A program made the translations under genes and the position numbers. Under the pieces are notes generated by a model. It searched no databases. It saw nothing but the letters and a program-made list of their open reading frames with translations, and was not told where the DNA came from. This document shows, one piece after another, positions 36,886-43,543 of a stretch of 54,131 nucleotides of DNA (position 1 is its first letter; every line of letters starts with the position of its first letter). Origin of the DNA: an uncultured Bacteroides sp. (GTDB lineage Bacteria; Bacteroidota; Bacteroidia; Bacteroidales; Bacteroidaceae); NCBI GenBank assembly GCA_937890825.1, contig CALADS010000044.1, forward strand, positions 1-54,131, given 5' to 3'.

Positions 36886-37263
36886 ATGAAAGTAAAAGGA
36901 CATTTTGACCATTTCAACATCAATGTTACCAATTTAGAAAAAAGCATCCAGTTCTATGAAGCTGCTTTAGGGCTCAAGGAAGATCATAGAAAAGAAGCGG
37001 CCGACGGCTCATTTATCTTAGTTTATCTGACAGACCAGTGTTCCAACTTCCTGCTTGAACTGACTTGGCTAAGAGACCACACAGAAGCCTACGAGTTGGG
37101 CGAAAATGAAAGCCATCTGTGTTTCAGAGTGGAAGGTGACTATGATGAAGCCAGAAAGTACCATAAAGAGATGGGGTGTGTATGTTTCGAAAACGAAAGT
37201 ATGGGTTTGTACTTCATCAATGATCCGGATGACTATTGGATAGAAATACTTCCTGTAAAATAA
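36886..37263 (+). CDS. VOC family protein (glyoxalase/bleomycin-resistance fold)
   Basis: The 125-residue protein is a single VOC module. The N-terminal beta strand HFDHFNINVTNLEKSIQFYEAALG carries H8 and the usual FYxxxLG pattern. The mid-protein ESHLCFRVE and the C-terminal DPDDYWIEI complete the likely metal site (His/Glu). It resembles lactoylglutathione-lyase-like proteins; the substrate is unknown. It is last in the CPBP-MBL-VOC operon and is followed 16 bp later by a strong terminator. Confidence 0.88.
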   Translation: MKVKGHFDHFNINVTNLEKSIQFYEAALGLKEDHRKEAADGSFILVYLTDQCSNFLLELTWLRDHTEAYELGENESHLCFRVEGDYDEARKYHKEMGCVCFENESMGLYFINDPDDYWIEILPVK

Positions 37264-37279
37264 GGATAGAGATATGGAT

Positions 37280-37309
37280 ATGGGCGGCATTCACCGCCCA
37301 TTTTTTTTA
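37280..37309 (+). terminator. Strong intrinsic terminator after VOC gene
   Basis: ATGGGCGG/CCGCCCAT stem, loop CATTCA, then eight T. It separates the CPBP operon from the next TATCG promoter. Confidence 0.9.
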
Positions 37310-37366
37310 GTTCTTCTATGAGAAAAGCATAGAAATGGTACTGTATAGCCGTTTTAAAATAAAATA

Positions 37367-37383
37367 TTATCGTTTTTCGATAA
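37367..37383. promoter_or_regulatory. Operator palindrome TTATCG-N5-CGATAA
   Basis: A perfect 17-bp palindrome lying just upstream of the -33 box of the DUF3836 promoter. It is the mirror of the TATCG-AAAAA-CGATA site at 37433. Confidence 0.6.
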
Positions 37384-37399
37384 AAAATAGCTGTTTTCC

Positions 37400-37468
37400 T
37401 TTGCTGATTCAAAAAATAGTATTTCCTTTGCATATCGAAAAACGATAAATACTTATCGAAATTCGTCA
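37400..37468 (+). promoter_or_regulatory. Promoter with TATCG operators before the DUF3836 operon
   Basis: TTTG (37400-37403), 19 bp, TTCCTTTG (37423-37430). The perfect palindrome TATCGAAAAACGATA (37433-37447) covers the likely start site. A weaker copy TATCGAAATTCGTCA (37454-37468) lies 21 bp on. Spacing and sequence match the promoter at 35205. Confidence 0.7.
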
Positions 37469-37499
37469 AACGGAAGTATAACTTAAAAATTTGAATAGT

Positions 37500-37988
37500 A
37501 TGAAAACTTTGGGAATGACTTTGGTATTTGTAGCAAGTAGTTTGGTAAACGTTTTGGCTGGTAATGTAGAAAGCAAGTTTGCTTATAATGTAGAAAAGAA
37601 CGGCGAACAGGTAACTTTGCAGACGATATATCACGTAGAAGAGGGCAAGTATCTGAAGCAGCACCTGAAATATGAATTCCACTACGATGCAGCGAACCGC
37701 CTGACTCAGAAAGAAGCCTGGAAATGGAATGTGGATGCGCAGGCTTATGAACGCTATTACTGTTTGAACTATCACTATGCAGACGATGAAGTGACTATGG
37801 AATATGCCTTGTGGAATGAAAAAACTCACGCCTTCGATGCAGCGAAGGAAAAGGCAGTTTATCAGTTGGAGGCCGGCAATGTGAACTATTTTGCCTTTGA
37901 GTGGAACCGGCATCTGCAGGACTGGAACCTGATGGTCAGCCACGATACCTGGGCTGCTCAGGAAGTGCAGTTGCTGGCTGAGAAATAA
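37500..37988 (+). CDS. DUF3836 family secreted protein
   Basis: The 162-residue protein has a signal peptide (cut near LAG, about residue 20) and a small beta-rich body with many aromatic residues (YHVEEGKYLKQHLKYEFHYD, YYCLNYHY). This is typical of the Bacteroides DUF3836 group. No catalytic motif is visible and the function is unknown. It begins the operon that contains two DUF2975 membrane proteins and an XRE regulator, and it follows the clearest TATCG promoter in the window. The ATG at 37500 fits the signal peptide. Confidence 0.75.
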   Translation: MKTLGMTLVFVASSLVNVLAGNVESKFAYNVEKNGEQVTLQTIYHVEEGKYLKQHLKYEFHYDAANRLTQKEAWKWNVDAQAYERYYCLNYHYADDEVTMEYALWNEKTHAFDAAKEKAVYQLEAGNVNYFAFEWNRHLQDWNLMVSHDTWAAQEVQLLAEK

Positions 37989-38038
37989 TAGGATTCGATC
38001 ATGAAGTTAAAGTTAATCACCCTCTAAAAAATGGAATT

Positions 38039-38509
38039 ATGAAATTTAAATGGATAGAAAAGAAATACTCGGCAGAAGAAACCACATCTATTATGCGTTG
38101 TTTGGGCATTATGGCCGGTTGCGGCATTTTTTCGGCTATTATCCGTAACCTTACTTTGTGTTATCGATTGGGAAAAGATGATACGCCCGATTTTATCTGG
38201 CAAATTTTGCCGGAGAATGTTACGTTGCTTTCTCTACTGATTTGTGGAGTTTTAATGATTCTGATGATGCGTAATGTACGCAGGAAGCAGGTGTTTACTC
38301 TGCAGAATGCCAATCTGATTGCTGGTATCGGTTTTTCATTGGAAGTCAACGGATTGGTGCTAATGATTCTTCATTACTTGTCTCCAGCTAGCAGTGACGG
38401 CAGCCAACAGTATTTGATTTTCATGTTGATAGGAGTTTTCTTCTTGTTTATCAATTGCCTGTTTAAGTTGGGCATCCAGATGCAGGAAGAACAGGATTTA
38501 ACCGTGTAA
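38039..38509 (+). CDS. DUF2975 family membrane protein (first copy)
   Basis: The 156-residue protein has four predicted membrane helices. DUF2975 features are the cytoplasmic loop RRKQVFTLQNANLIAGIGFSLE (about 80-101) and the C-terminal LGIQMQEEQDLTV. Members often sit beside a small YozG-like XRE regulator, as here (39364), and may sense or relay membrane state; this is inference. It follows the DUF3836 gene by 50 bp, and the small protein gene follows 15 bp later. Confidence 0.85.
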   Translation: MKFKWIEKKYSAEETTSIMRCLGIMAGCGIFSAIIRNLTLCYRLGKDDTPDFIWQILPENVTLLSLLICGVLMILMMRNVRRKQVFTLQNANLIAGIGFSLEVNGLVLMILHYLSPASSDGSQQYLIFMLIGVFFLFINCLFKLGIQMQEEQDLTV

Positions 38510-38524
38510 TAGAATCGTAATACA

Positions 38525-38695
38525 ATGAAGAAAAAGAGTTATGTAACCTGTCTGAATTGGGGCATACTGTTCGGTATCGTATTGGGAGCCGCCATGGGTA
38601 AACTGGCTGTGGGAATAGCCATCGGCTATTGTGTGGCCACTGTATATTATTTATCTTCTTCATCTTCAAAAGGAAATGACGATAAACAGGATTAG
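38525..38695 (+). CDS. Small membrane protein of 56 residues
   Basis: ATG at 38525 to TAG at 38693-38695 encodes a 56-residue protein. It has a basic start (MKKKSY), two short glycine-rich hydrophobic stretches (about 10-24 and 27-43) and a serine-rich acidic/basic tail. It fits exactly between the two DUF2975 genes, with 15 bp before and 45 bp after. Codon use resembles its neighbours, which supports a real gene. The GxxxG-like pattern suggests packing with other helices, perhaps with DUF2975. No family recognised. Confidence 0.7.
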   Translation: MKKKSYVTCLNWGILFGIVLGAAMGKLAVGIAIGYCVATVYYLSSSSSKGNDDKQD

Positions 38696-38740
38696 GATAC
38701 AGGAAAGAAACGGATTATTGATTTTTAAAATACAAAAAAT

Positions 38741-39337
38741 ATGAAAGCAATTAAGATATTGGCCATATTGGCCTTGGTGTTGTTTGTGGTAGCAGAAGTG
38801 GGTGATGGTATCCGTGGATTCAGGGATGGTTGGAACGAAGCAGATTTGAAGATGCATGCTCCGTTTACGCTGAAATTGGAAGCCGAAAATGCCCTTGTAC
38901 TGGATACCTTGAAGAATCAGGTGGATGGAAAGTTGCTGCCTTATGTGATGGATCGTGCCGAAGTAGATGGCTTAAAATATCCTGCCTGGTTTGGATGGGG
39001 ATGGCTGTTGATAATGCCGTTTACATTGTTATGTTTTTATGGCTTCTATTGTGTGGTACGGGTCATCTTGTCCGTTTCGCGTGGAGAGGTATTTACCCAA
39101 GAGAATGTGCGCCGAATGCGATTTTTTGCCTATCCGGTAATGGCTGCCGCTTTCGTATTGGAATTGTATCAATGGATGCTCTATGATTATATGGCTTCGC
39201 AAGTCATGCTGGAAGGGTATCGGGTAGCAAGCTATACACTGGAATATCCTTTGTTTTGCTATATCATGCTGGCTCTCTTTACCGAAATTTTTGCAGTGGG
39301 CGTGAAGCTGAAAGAAGAACAGGATCTGACGATTTAA
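38741..39337 (+). CDS. DUF2975 family membrane protein (second copy)
   Basis: The 198-residue protein has four membrane helices, with a larger extracytoplasmic loop after the first (about 25-85). It shows the DUF2975 marks VFTQENVRRMRFFAYPVMAA and the C-terminal GVKLKEEQDLTI, nearly the same ending as the first copy at 38039. The pair probably arose by duplication and then diverged in the outer loop. It lies just before the XRE regulator gene (26-bp gap). Confidence 0.87.
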   Translation: MKAIKILAILALVLFVVAEVGDGIRGFRDGWNEADLKMHAPFTLKLEAENALVLDTLKNQVDGKLLPYVMDRAEVDGLKYPAWFGWGWLLIMPFTLLCFYGFYCVVRVILSVSRGEVFTQENVRRMRFFAYPVMAAAFVLELYQWMLYDYMASQVMLEGYRVASYTLEYPLFCYIMLALFTEIFAVGVKLKEEQDLTI

Positions 39338-39363
39338 TTGTTTAACCTAAACGTATTGACTTT

Positions 39364-39570
39364 ATGATAGTAGTGAACCTTGATATCATGATGGCTCGCC
39401 GGAAAATGTCTTTGGGCGAGTTGGCCGAAAAGATTGGTATTACCCCTGCCAACCTCTCCATTCTGAAAACCGGAAAGGCGAAAGCTATCCGTTTCTCCAC
39501 CCTAGAGGAAATCTGCCGAATATTGGATTGCCAGCCGGGGGATATTCTGGAATATCGGGAGGGGGAATGA
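39364..39570 (+). CDS. XRE/Cro-C1 family small HTH regulator (YozG-like)
   Basis: The 68-residue protein is nearly all helix-turn-helix: LGELAEKIGITPANLSILKTGKAKAIRFSTLEEICRILDCQPGDILEY in pattern (about 18-65). This is the YozG type commonly encoded next to DUF2975 proteins. It is the only DNA-binding regulator encoded in this operon, so it is a candidate binder of the TATCG palindromes upstream. That link is inference. An ECF-type promoter begins 17 bp after its stop. Confidence 0.9.
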   Translation: MIVVNLDIMMARRKMSLGELAEKIGITPANLSILKTGKAKAIRFSTLEEICRILDCQPGDILEYREGE

Positions 39571-39582
39571 TTTTTCTGTAAA

Positions 39583-39619
39583 TTTCTGTAGTGATTCAGA
39601 TACATTCGTGTCTAATAGG
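39583..39619 (+). promoter_or_regulatory. ECF-sigma-type promoter before the small membrane protein gene
   Basis: TGTAGT (39587-39592), 17 bp, GTCTAA (39610-39615), followed by TAGG. The block is nearly the same as 39948-39985 before the ECF sigma gene. It does not fit the TAnnTTTG consensus. Confidence 0.6.
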
Positions 39620-39658
39620 CAAAGAAACAAGAACAATTTATAGGTAAAAAATAGTAGA

Positions 39659-39895
39659 ATGGAACTGTTGAAAACAAAAAAGTATTGGGTGGCAGCTTGC
39701 TCTGTGCTGGTTACTTTGTTCTTCATGCTGGTGTTGGCTAGCGTTATCTATTTTGCATGGATTATGCCGTTATTGGAAACAAAACTTCTGCGCATTTATG
39801 GAGTGATGATTTGGTTGTTCTTCTGCCAAGGATTGTATTGGAAATGGATAGTTGCCTGCACCAGTTGGTGGAAAGTGCTGACCAGACATGGATAG
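39659..39895 (+). CDS. Small membrane protein of 78 residues
   Basis: This protein has two hydrophobic helices (about 9-34 and 44-62) with tryptophan-rich edges and a basic C-terminus. No family is recognised. It has its own ECF-type promoter and a strong terminator before the next promoter, so it is a single-gene unit. Its promoter matches that of the ECF sigma gene, so it is probably a target of that sigma factor. Confidence 0.65.
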   Translation: MELLKTKKYWVAACSVLVTLFFMLVLASVIYFAWIMPLLETKLLRIYGVMIWLFFCQGLYWKWIVACTSWWKVLTRHG

Positions 39896-39909
39896 AAATA
39901 AAACAAGTG

Positions 39910-39950
39910 CTTCGGTAATTTTACTTGCCGAAGTATTTTTTTTATTTTTT
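39910..39950 (+). terminator. Terminator between the small membrane protein and the ECF sigma promoter
   Basis: CTTCGGTAA (39910-39918) pairs with TTGCCGAAG (39925-39933), one G-U pair. It is followed by TATTTTTTTTATTTTTT. Confidence 0.85.
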
Positions 39951-39985
39951 CTGTAGTAATTCAGATGTATCGTGCGTCTAATAGG
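39948..39985 (+). promoter_or_regulatory. ECF-sigma-type promoter before the ECF sigma gene
   Basis: TGTAGT (39952-39957), 18 bp, GTCTAA (39976-39981) within CGTCTAATAGG. CGTC is a common -10 core of ECF promoters. The copy in front of its own sigma gene suggests positive autoregulation. Confidence 0.65.
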
Positions 39986-40012
39986 TAAAGAAACGAATTA
40001 AAATGCAAAACA

Positions 40013-40498
40013 ATGGAAAAGAAAGGAGAGAAAGAAGCCGCCTTCATACAGCTGCTGCATGACTACCGGACAACCATCTACACGGTATGTTTCATGTTCT
40101 CTAAAGATAAGGAGGAAGTAGAGGATATGTATCAGGAGGTGTCGATTAACCTCTGGAAGGGATTCGGTAACTTCGAACACCGGAGTGAACTGAAAACCTG
40201 GATTTACAAGGTGAGTCTGAATACCTGCATTTCGTTCGACCGCAAGAAAAGACAGCGGAACACGGTTCCTCTGACTATCGACATCGACCTGTATGAAGAG
40301 AAGGACCAGGAATCCAAACAAATCAAGATGCTTTATAACCGCATCAACAAACTGGAACCGTTCGACAGAGCCATCATCCTGCTCTGGTTGGAGAATCTGC
40401 CTTACGATGAGATTGGTGCCATCGTAGGAATCTCTACCAAGAACGTATCCGTAAAACTTTCCCGCATCCGGGAGCAACTTAAAAATATGCACGAATAA
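40013..40498 (+). CDS. ECF-type RNA polymerase sigma factor
   Basis: The 161-residue protein has sigma region 2 (about 15-75: YRTTIYTVCFMFSKDKEEVEDMYQEV, then WKGF and the ELKTWIYKVSLNT segment). It also has region 4 (about 107-157: PFDRAIILLWLENLPYDEIGAIVGIS with its HTH). It lacks regions 1 and 3, as ECF factors do. It is preceded by an ECF-type promoter and followed after 15 bp by a membrane protein that may restrain it. Confidence 0.92.
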   Translation: MEKKGEKEAAFIQLLHDYRTTIYTVCFMFSKDKEEVEDMYQEVSINLWKGFGNFEHRSELKTWIYKVSLNTCISFDRKKRQRNTVPLTIDIDLYEEKDQESKQIKMLYNRINKLEPFDRAIILLWLENLPYDEIGAIVGISTKNVSVKLSRIREQLKNMHE

Positions 40499-40513
40499 TT
40501 AAAAAGAATCATT

Positions 40514-41107
40514 ATGGAAAAGAATACAATGGATCACATGGAAGAATTGAAACAGCAGTTTGCTATCCTTACCGATAAACTGGAATCTCAGGAAATCAAC
40601 AACGAACGACTGCTACGTACGGTCATGAAAACCAAGATGAAGAGCATCAACAAATACTATTATTGGGCATTGTTCTTGGGCTTGCCGGTGATTGTTTTTT
40701 GTTTTCAGTCTTTTTATAACGAAGGACAGGTATCTTTACTCTTCTATGTATCTACCGTGTTGATTGCTGCTTTGGATATTATAGTGGAAATGGTTATCAA
40801 TAAGACGGGCAATAATCAGTGGCAGGAAGCTGATTTGCTGACAGCCCGTCAAACTTTGGTACAGATGAAACAAAGACGTAAAAAGGTAGAAATAATTTCT
40901 ATTCCGTTGGTTATGATATGGCTGTCATTTCTTGCCCTTGAATTATTTAGAAACAGCACAAGTGGCTTGATGCTTTCTACGTTGGCTGTGATTGGGGGAC
41001 TAATCGGTTGGGGAATGGGTTTGTTGGCATACCGGGATATGCAACGTACCAACGATGAACTGATTCAGGAAATCGATCAGTTGAAGAAAGACTTGTCCGA
41101 TAAATAA
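40514..41107 (+). CDS. Membrane protein, putative anti-sigma partner
   Basis: The 197-residue protein starts with a cytoplasmic helical segment (MEELKQQFAILTDKLESQEI...LLRTVMK, about 8-40). Two pairs of membrane helices follow (about 49-66 and 73-92, then 125-143 and 148-168), and the C-terminus is a coiled coil. The cytoplasmic head plus its position 15 bp after an ECF sigma gene suggests a membrane anti-sigma factor. No known anti-sigma domain is clear, so this is inference from context. Confidence 0.6.
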   Translation: MEKNTMDHMEELKQQFAILTDKLESQEINNERLLRTVMKTKMKSINKYYYWALFLGLPVIVFCFQSFYNEGQVSLLFYVSTVLIAALDIIVEMVINKTGNNQWQEADLLTARQTLVQMKQRRKKVEIISIPLVMIWLSFLALELFRNSTSGLMLSTLAVIGGLIGWGMGLLAYRDMQRTNDELIQEIDQLKKDLSDK

Positions 41108-41131
41108 AGAAATCATTAAAGAAAATACAAT

Positions 41132-42019
41132 ATGAAAAGAATTTCAACGATGGTGATGCTTTTATGCATCGTAGTTCTGAGCGCCAATGCCCAGCTGTTA
41201 TGGAAAGTTTCCGGTAAGAATCTGCCTAAGGCATCTTATGTATTAGGAACGCATCATTTGGCACCTCTGTCCGTATTGGATAGTATTGCAGGGTTTAAGC
41301 AAGCGATGACCGAAGTAGAGCAAGTATATGGGGAAATTGTTATGGCGGAAATGCAAACTCCGGCTGCCATGCAACAGATGCAGCAGGCCATCCTCTTGCC
41401 GGGCGATACCACCTTGCACACGCTATATACCCCTGCACAATACGACTCTTTGGCCGTAAAGGTGAAAGAACTCATGGGTGCAGACTTGAAGATGATGGAT
41501 AAGATGAAACCCGCTTTTCTCACTACCCAACTGGGTGTGATAATAGCCATGAGAGCAGTCCCCGGATTTAATCCTCAGCAACAGCTGGACGGATGGTGTC
41601 AGGCGGAAGCTCAAAAGCAAGGAAAGAAGGTGGCTGGTTTAGAAACGGTGAATTTTCAGATGAGTGTTTTGTTTGGTGCCCAAAGCCTGCAACGCCAGGC
41701 TGCCCAGTTGCTTGCCGGCATGAATCATTTGGCCGATATGGAACAACAAGCCCGCAACATGACAACCGCTTACATGACGCAGGATTTGAAACAATTAGAA
41801 CAGGCCATGAACCAAAAATTCGGTACAGCCGTGGATGCACTTCCGGAAGAAGAGGATGCTTTGATCTATCACCGCAATACAAAATGGGTAGAGAGTATGC
41901 CTGCCATCATGCATGGCCAACCAACGCTTTTTGCTGTAGGTTGCGGTCATCTGGTTGGTGAAAGAGGAATCTTGAACCTGCTGAAACAGCAAGGTTATAC
42001 AGTGGAACCGGTGAAATAA
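41132..42019 (+). CDS. TraB/GumN family protein
   Basis: The 295-residue secreted protein has a signal peptide (cut near NA-Q, residue 20). The family's N-terminal signature is VLGTHHL (38-44), with the two histidines that form the putative metal or catalytic site. A C-terminal GCGHLVGERGILNLLKQQGY completes the fold. TraB-like proteins resemble a metalloprotease or pheromone-inhibiting fold; the activity here is unknown. It may be cotranscribed with the ECF sigma gene and its partner (24-bp gap). Confidence 0.9.
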   Translation: MKRISTMVMLLCIVVLSANAQLLWKVSGKNLPKASYVLGTHHLAPLSVLDSIAGFKQAMTEVEQVYGEIVMAEMQTPAAMQQMQQAILLPGDTTLHTLYTPAQYDSLAVKVKELMGADLKMMDKMKPAFLTTQLGVIIAMRAVPGFNPQQQLDGWCQAEAQKQGKKVAGLETVNFQMSVLFGAQSLQRQAAQLLAGMNHLADMEQQARNMTTAYMTQDLKQLEQAMNQKFGTAVDALPEEEDALIYHRNTKWVESMPAIMHGQPTLFAVGCGHLVGERGILNLLKQQGYTVEPVK

Positions 42020-42035
42020 ATTCTCTCTATAAAGA

Positions 42036-42076
42036 AAGTGGCGGCACCCTGTTAGTGTAAGGATGTCGCCACTTCT
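42036..42076. terminator. Hairpin between traB-like gene and sufE
   Basis: AAGTGGCGGCACCC (42036-42049) pairs with 42061-42074, with two mismatched positions. It lies between convergent genes. The T tract is poor. Confidence 0.55.
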
Positions 42077-42094
42077 ATGATTTAGCCAACCGGT

Positions 42095-42523
42095 TTAGTT
42101 GCCAGCCTTGGCCTTGAACGCCAGGGCATACATACGCATCTGTTTCACCATGGAGAGCAGACCGTTGCTGCGGGTGGGCGACAGATGTTCTTTCAGTCCG
42201 ATAGCATCGATGAAATAGAGTTCGGAATCAAGGATTTCATCGGGGGTATGTCCGGACACTACCTTAATCAGCAGGGCGATGATACCTTTCACAATCAAGG
42301 CATCGCTTTCGGCCTGGAAGAGGATAGTGCCGTCTTCTTGCAGGTCAGCCTGTAGCCATACACGGCTCTGGCATCCTTCTATCAGGTTCTGGTCGGTTTT
42401 GTATTGTTCGTCCAAGGGGGCTTGTTCGTTACCCAGGTCTATCAGCAGTTGGTAACGGTCCATCCAGTCGTCGAAGTCGCTGAATTCAGCGATGACTTCG
42501 TCTTGCATGTCATTAATGCTCAT
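42095..42523 (-). CDS. sufE: SufE family cysteine desulfurase partner
   Basis: The 142-residue protein accepts persulfide sulfur from the cysteine desulfurase SufS for Fe-S cluster assembly. The active cysteine is in LIEGCQSRVW (about residue 51). The N-terminus SINDMQDEVIAEFSDFDDWMDRY is typical. I chose the Met at 42523, which gives a standard SufE start and a 22-bp gap from the upstream gene; an in-frame start 11 codons earlier would overlap that gene. suf partners are not in the window. Confidence 0.92.
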   Translation of the reverse strand: MSINDMQDEVIAEFSDFDDWMDRYQLLIDLGNEQAPLDEQYKTDQNLIEGCQSRVWLQADLQEDGTILFQAESDALIVKGIIALLIKVVSGHTPDEILDSELYFIDAIGLKEHLSPTRSNGLLSMVKQMRMYALAFKAKAGN

Positions 42524-42545
42524 CATCTTTATTCTGTTTTTAGAG

Positions 42546-43538
42546 TTATTTTTCATTGTAGATAACCTGCATTACGGTTTGTCCTACCGCTTTCAGCGTG
42601 TTGCGGTCGATAGCATCCATATCATCTTTTACAGTGTGCCAGTGTTCGAAGAAGCTGGCTGTTTCGCTGTAGGGAATGATGTCGATGGTCGGGATGCGGG
42701 CTATGCGGTTCACAAACAGGTGGTCGTCGGTGCAGGCACCACCGTTGGTCTTTTCAAAATATCCGCGGAAGCCAGCGCGGTCGGCAGCCTTCCACACTTT
42801 ACGGTTGATATTTTTGGCAAATTCTTCGGAGAAGTATTCATAGCGAAACAACGCATCCTTGCCGCCTACCATATCGAGCAGGATGCCGAAGCGTGCATTA
42901 TAGTTGGCCACGTGCGGATTACGGCTCCAATACTGAGAGCCCAGGCACCAGAATTCTTCTTGGTGTTTCCCCTTGTAGCTGGTGTGTGCGCCATAGTCTT
43001 CTGCATCAAAGAAGATGAGGTCGATGCCCAGGGCAGGTGATTGCTGTTGCAGTTGTCGGGCTATTTCCAACAATACACCTACGCCGCTGGCTCCGTCGTT
43101 GGCACCGAGTACCGGACTTTGATGATTTTGGGGGTTGGGGTCGCTGTCGGCCCAGGGGCGGCAATCCCAGTGGGCAAAAAGGGCGATGCGTTTCTTGCTT
43201 TCAGGCTTGTAAGCACCGATAATATTGCGCGATTTCAACAGAGTGCCGTCATAGGCGGTGAGGTCGGCGTATTGGTTATAGACCTTGGCACCAAACTGCT
43301 CCAGCTTTTGGGCCAAATAGTCGCCGCAGGCCCGGTGGGCTGCCGTATTGGGTACACGCGGACCGAAATCTACCTGCGCTTTTACGTAGTGCCAGGCACT
43401 GTCGGCGTTAAAAGAAGGTGCCGATACGGTCGGCGTTTCCGTTTCACTGTGTTCCGCATTCTTTTTCTGGCTGCTACAGGCCGTCAGGGCCATGAAGAGA
43501 GTAGCCAAAACAACGAGGGATGTATAGCTATGCTTCAT
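42546..43538 (-). CDS. Zinc-dependent glutaminyl-peptide cyclotransferase (M28-type fold), lipoprotein
   Basis: The 330-residue protein is lipidated at C21 (LTAC). It has the M28 aminopeptidase-like fold used by animal-type glutaminyl cyclases. Features are HWDCRPWAD (123-131), zinc ligand D148 (GANDGASG), E180-D181 (FFDAEDYG) and H301 (EHWHTVKDD). Bacteroidetes such as Porphyromonas use enzymes of this type to convert N-terminal Gln of exported proteins to pyroglutamate. M28 peptidase activity is the alternative. It starts 5 bp after the LD-carboxypeptidase stop. Confidence 0.82.
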   Translation of the reverse strand: MKHSYTSLVVLATLFMALTACSSQKKNAEHSETETPTVSAPSFNADSAWHYVKAQVDFGPRVPNTAAHRACGDYLAQKLEQFGAKVYNQYADLTAYDGTLLKSRNIIGAYKPESKKRIALFAHWDCRPWADSDPNPQNHQSPVLGANDGASGVGVLLEIARQLQQQSPALGIDLIFFDAEDYGAHTSYKGKHQEEFWCLGSQYWSRNPHVANYNARFGILLDMVGGKDALFRYEYFSEEFAKNINRKVWKAADRAGFRGYFEKTNGGACTDDHLFVNRIARIPTIDIIPYSETASFFEHWHTVKDDMDAIDRNTLKAVGQTVMQVIYNEK

Positions 43539-43543
43539 ATTAT

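Noticed and set aside
38001..38027. Eight-codon ORF before the first DUF2975 gene
   Set aside because: Too short, no Shine-Dalgarno and no overlapping structure to suggest a leader peptide.
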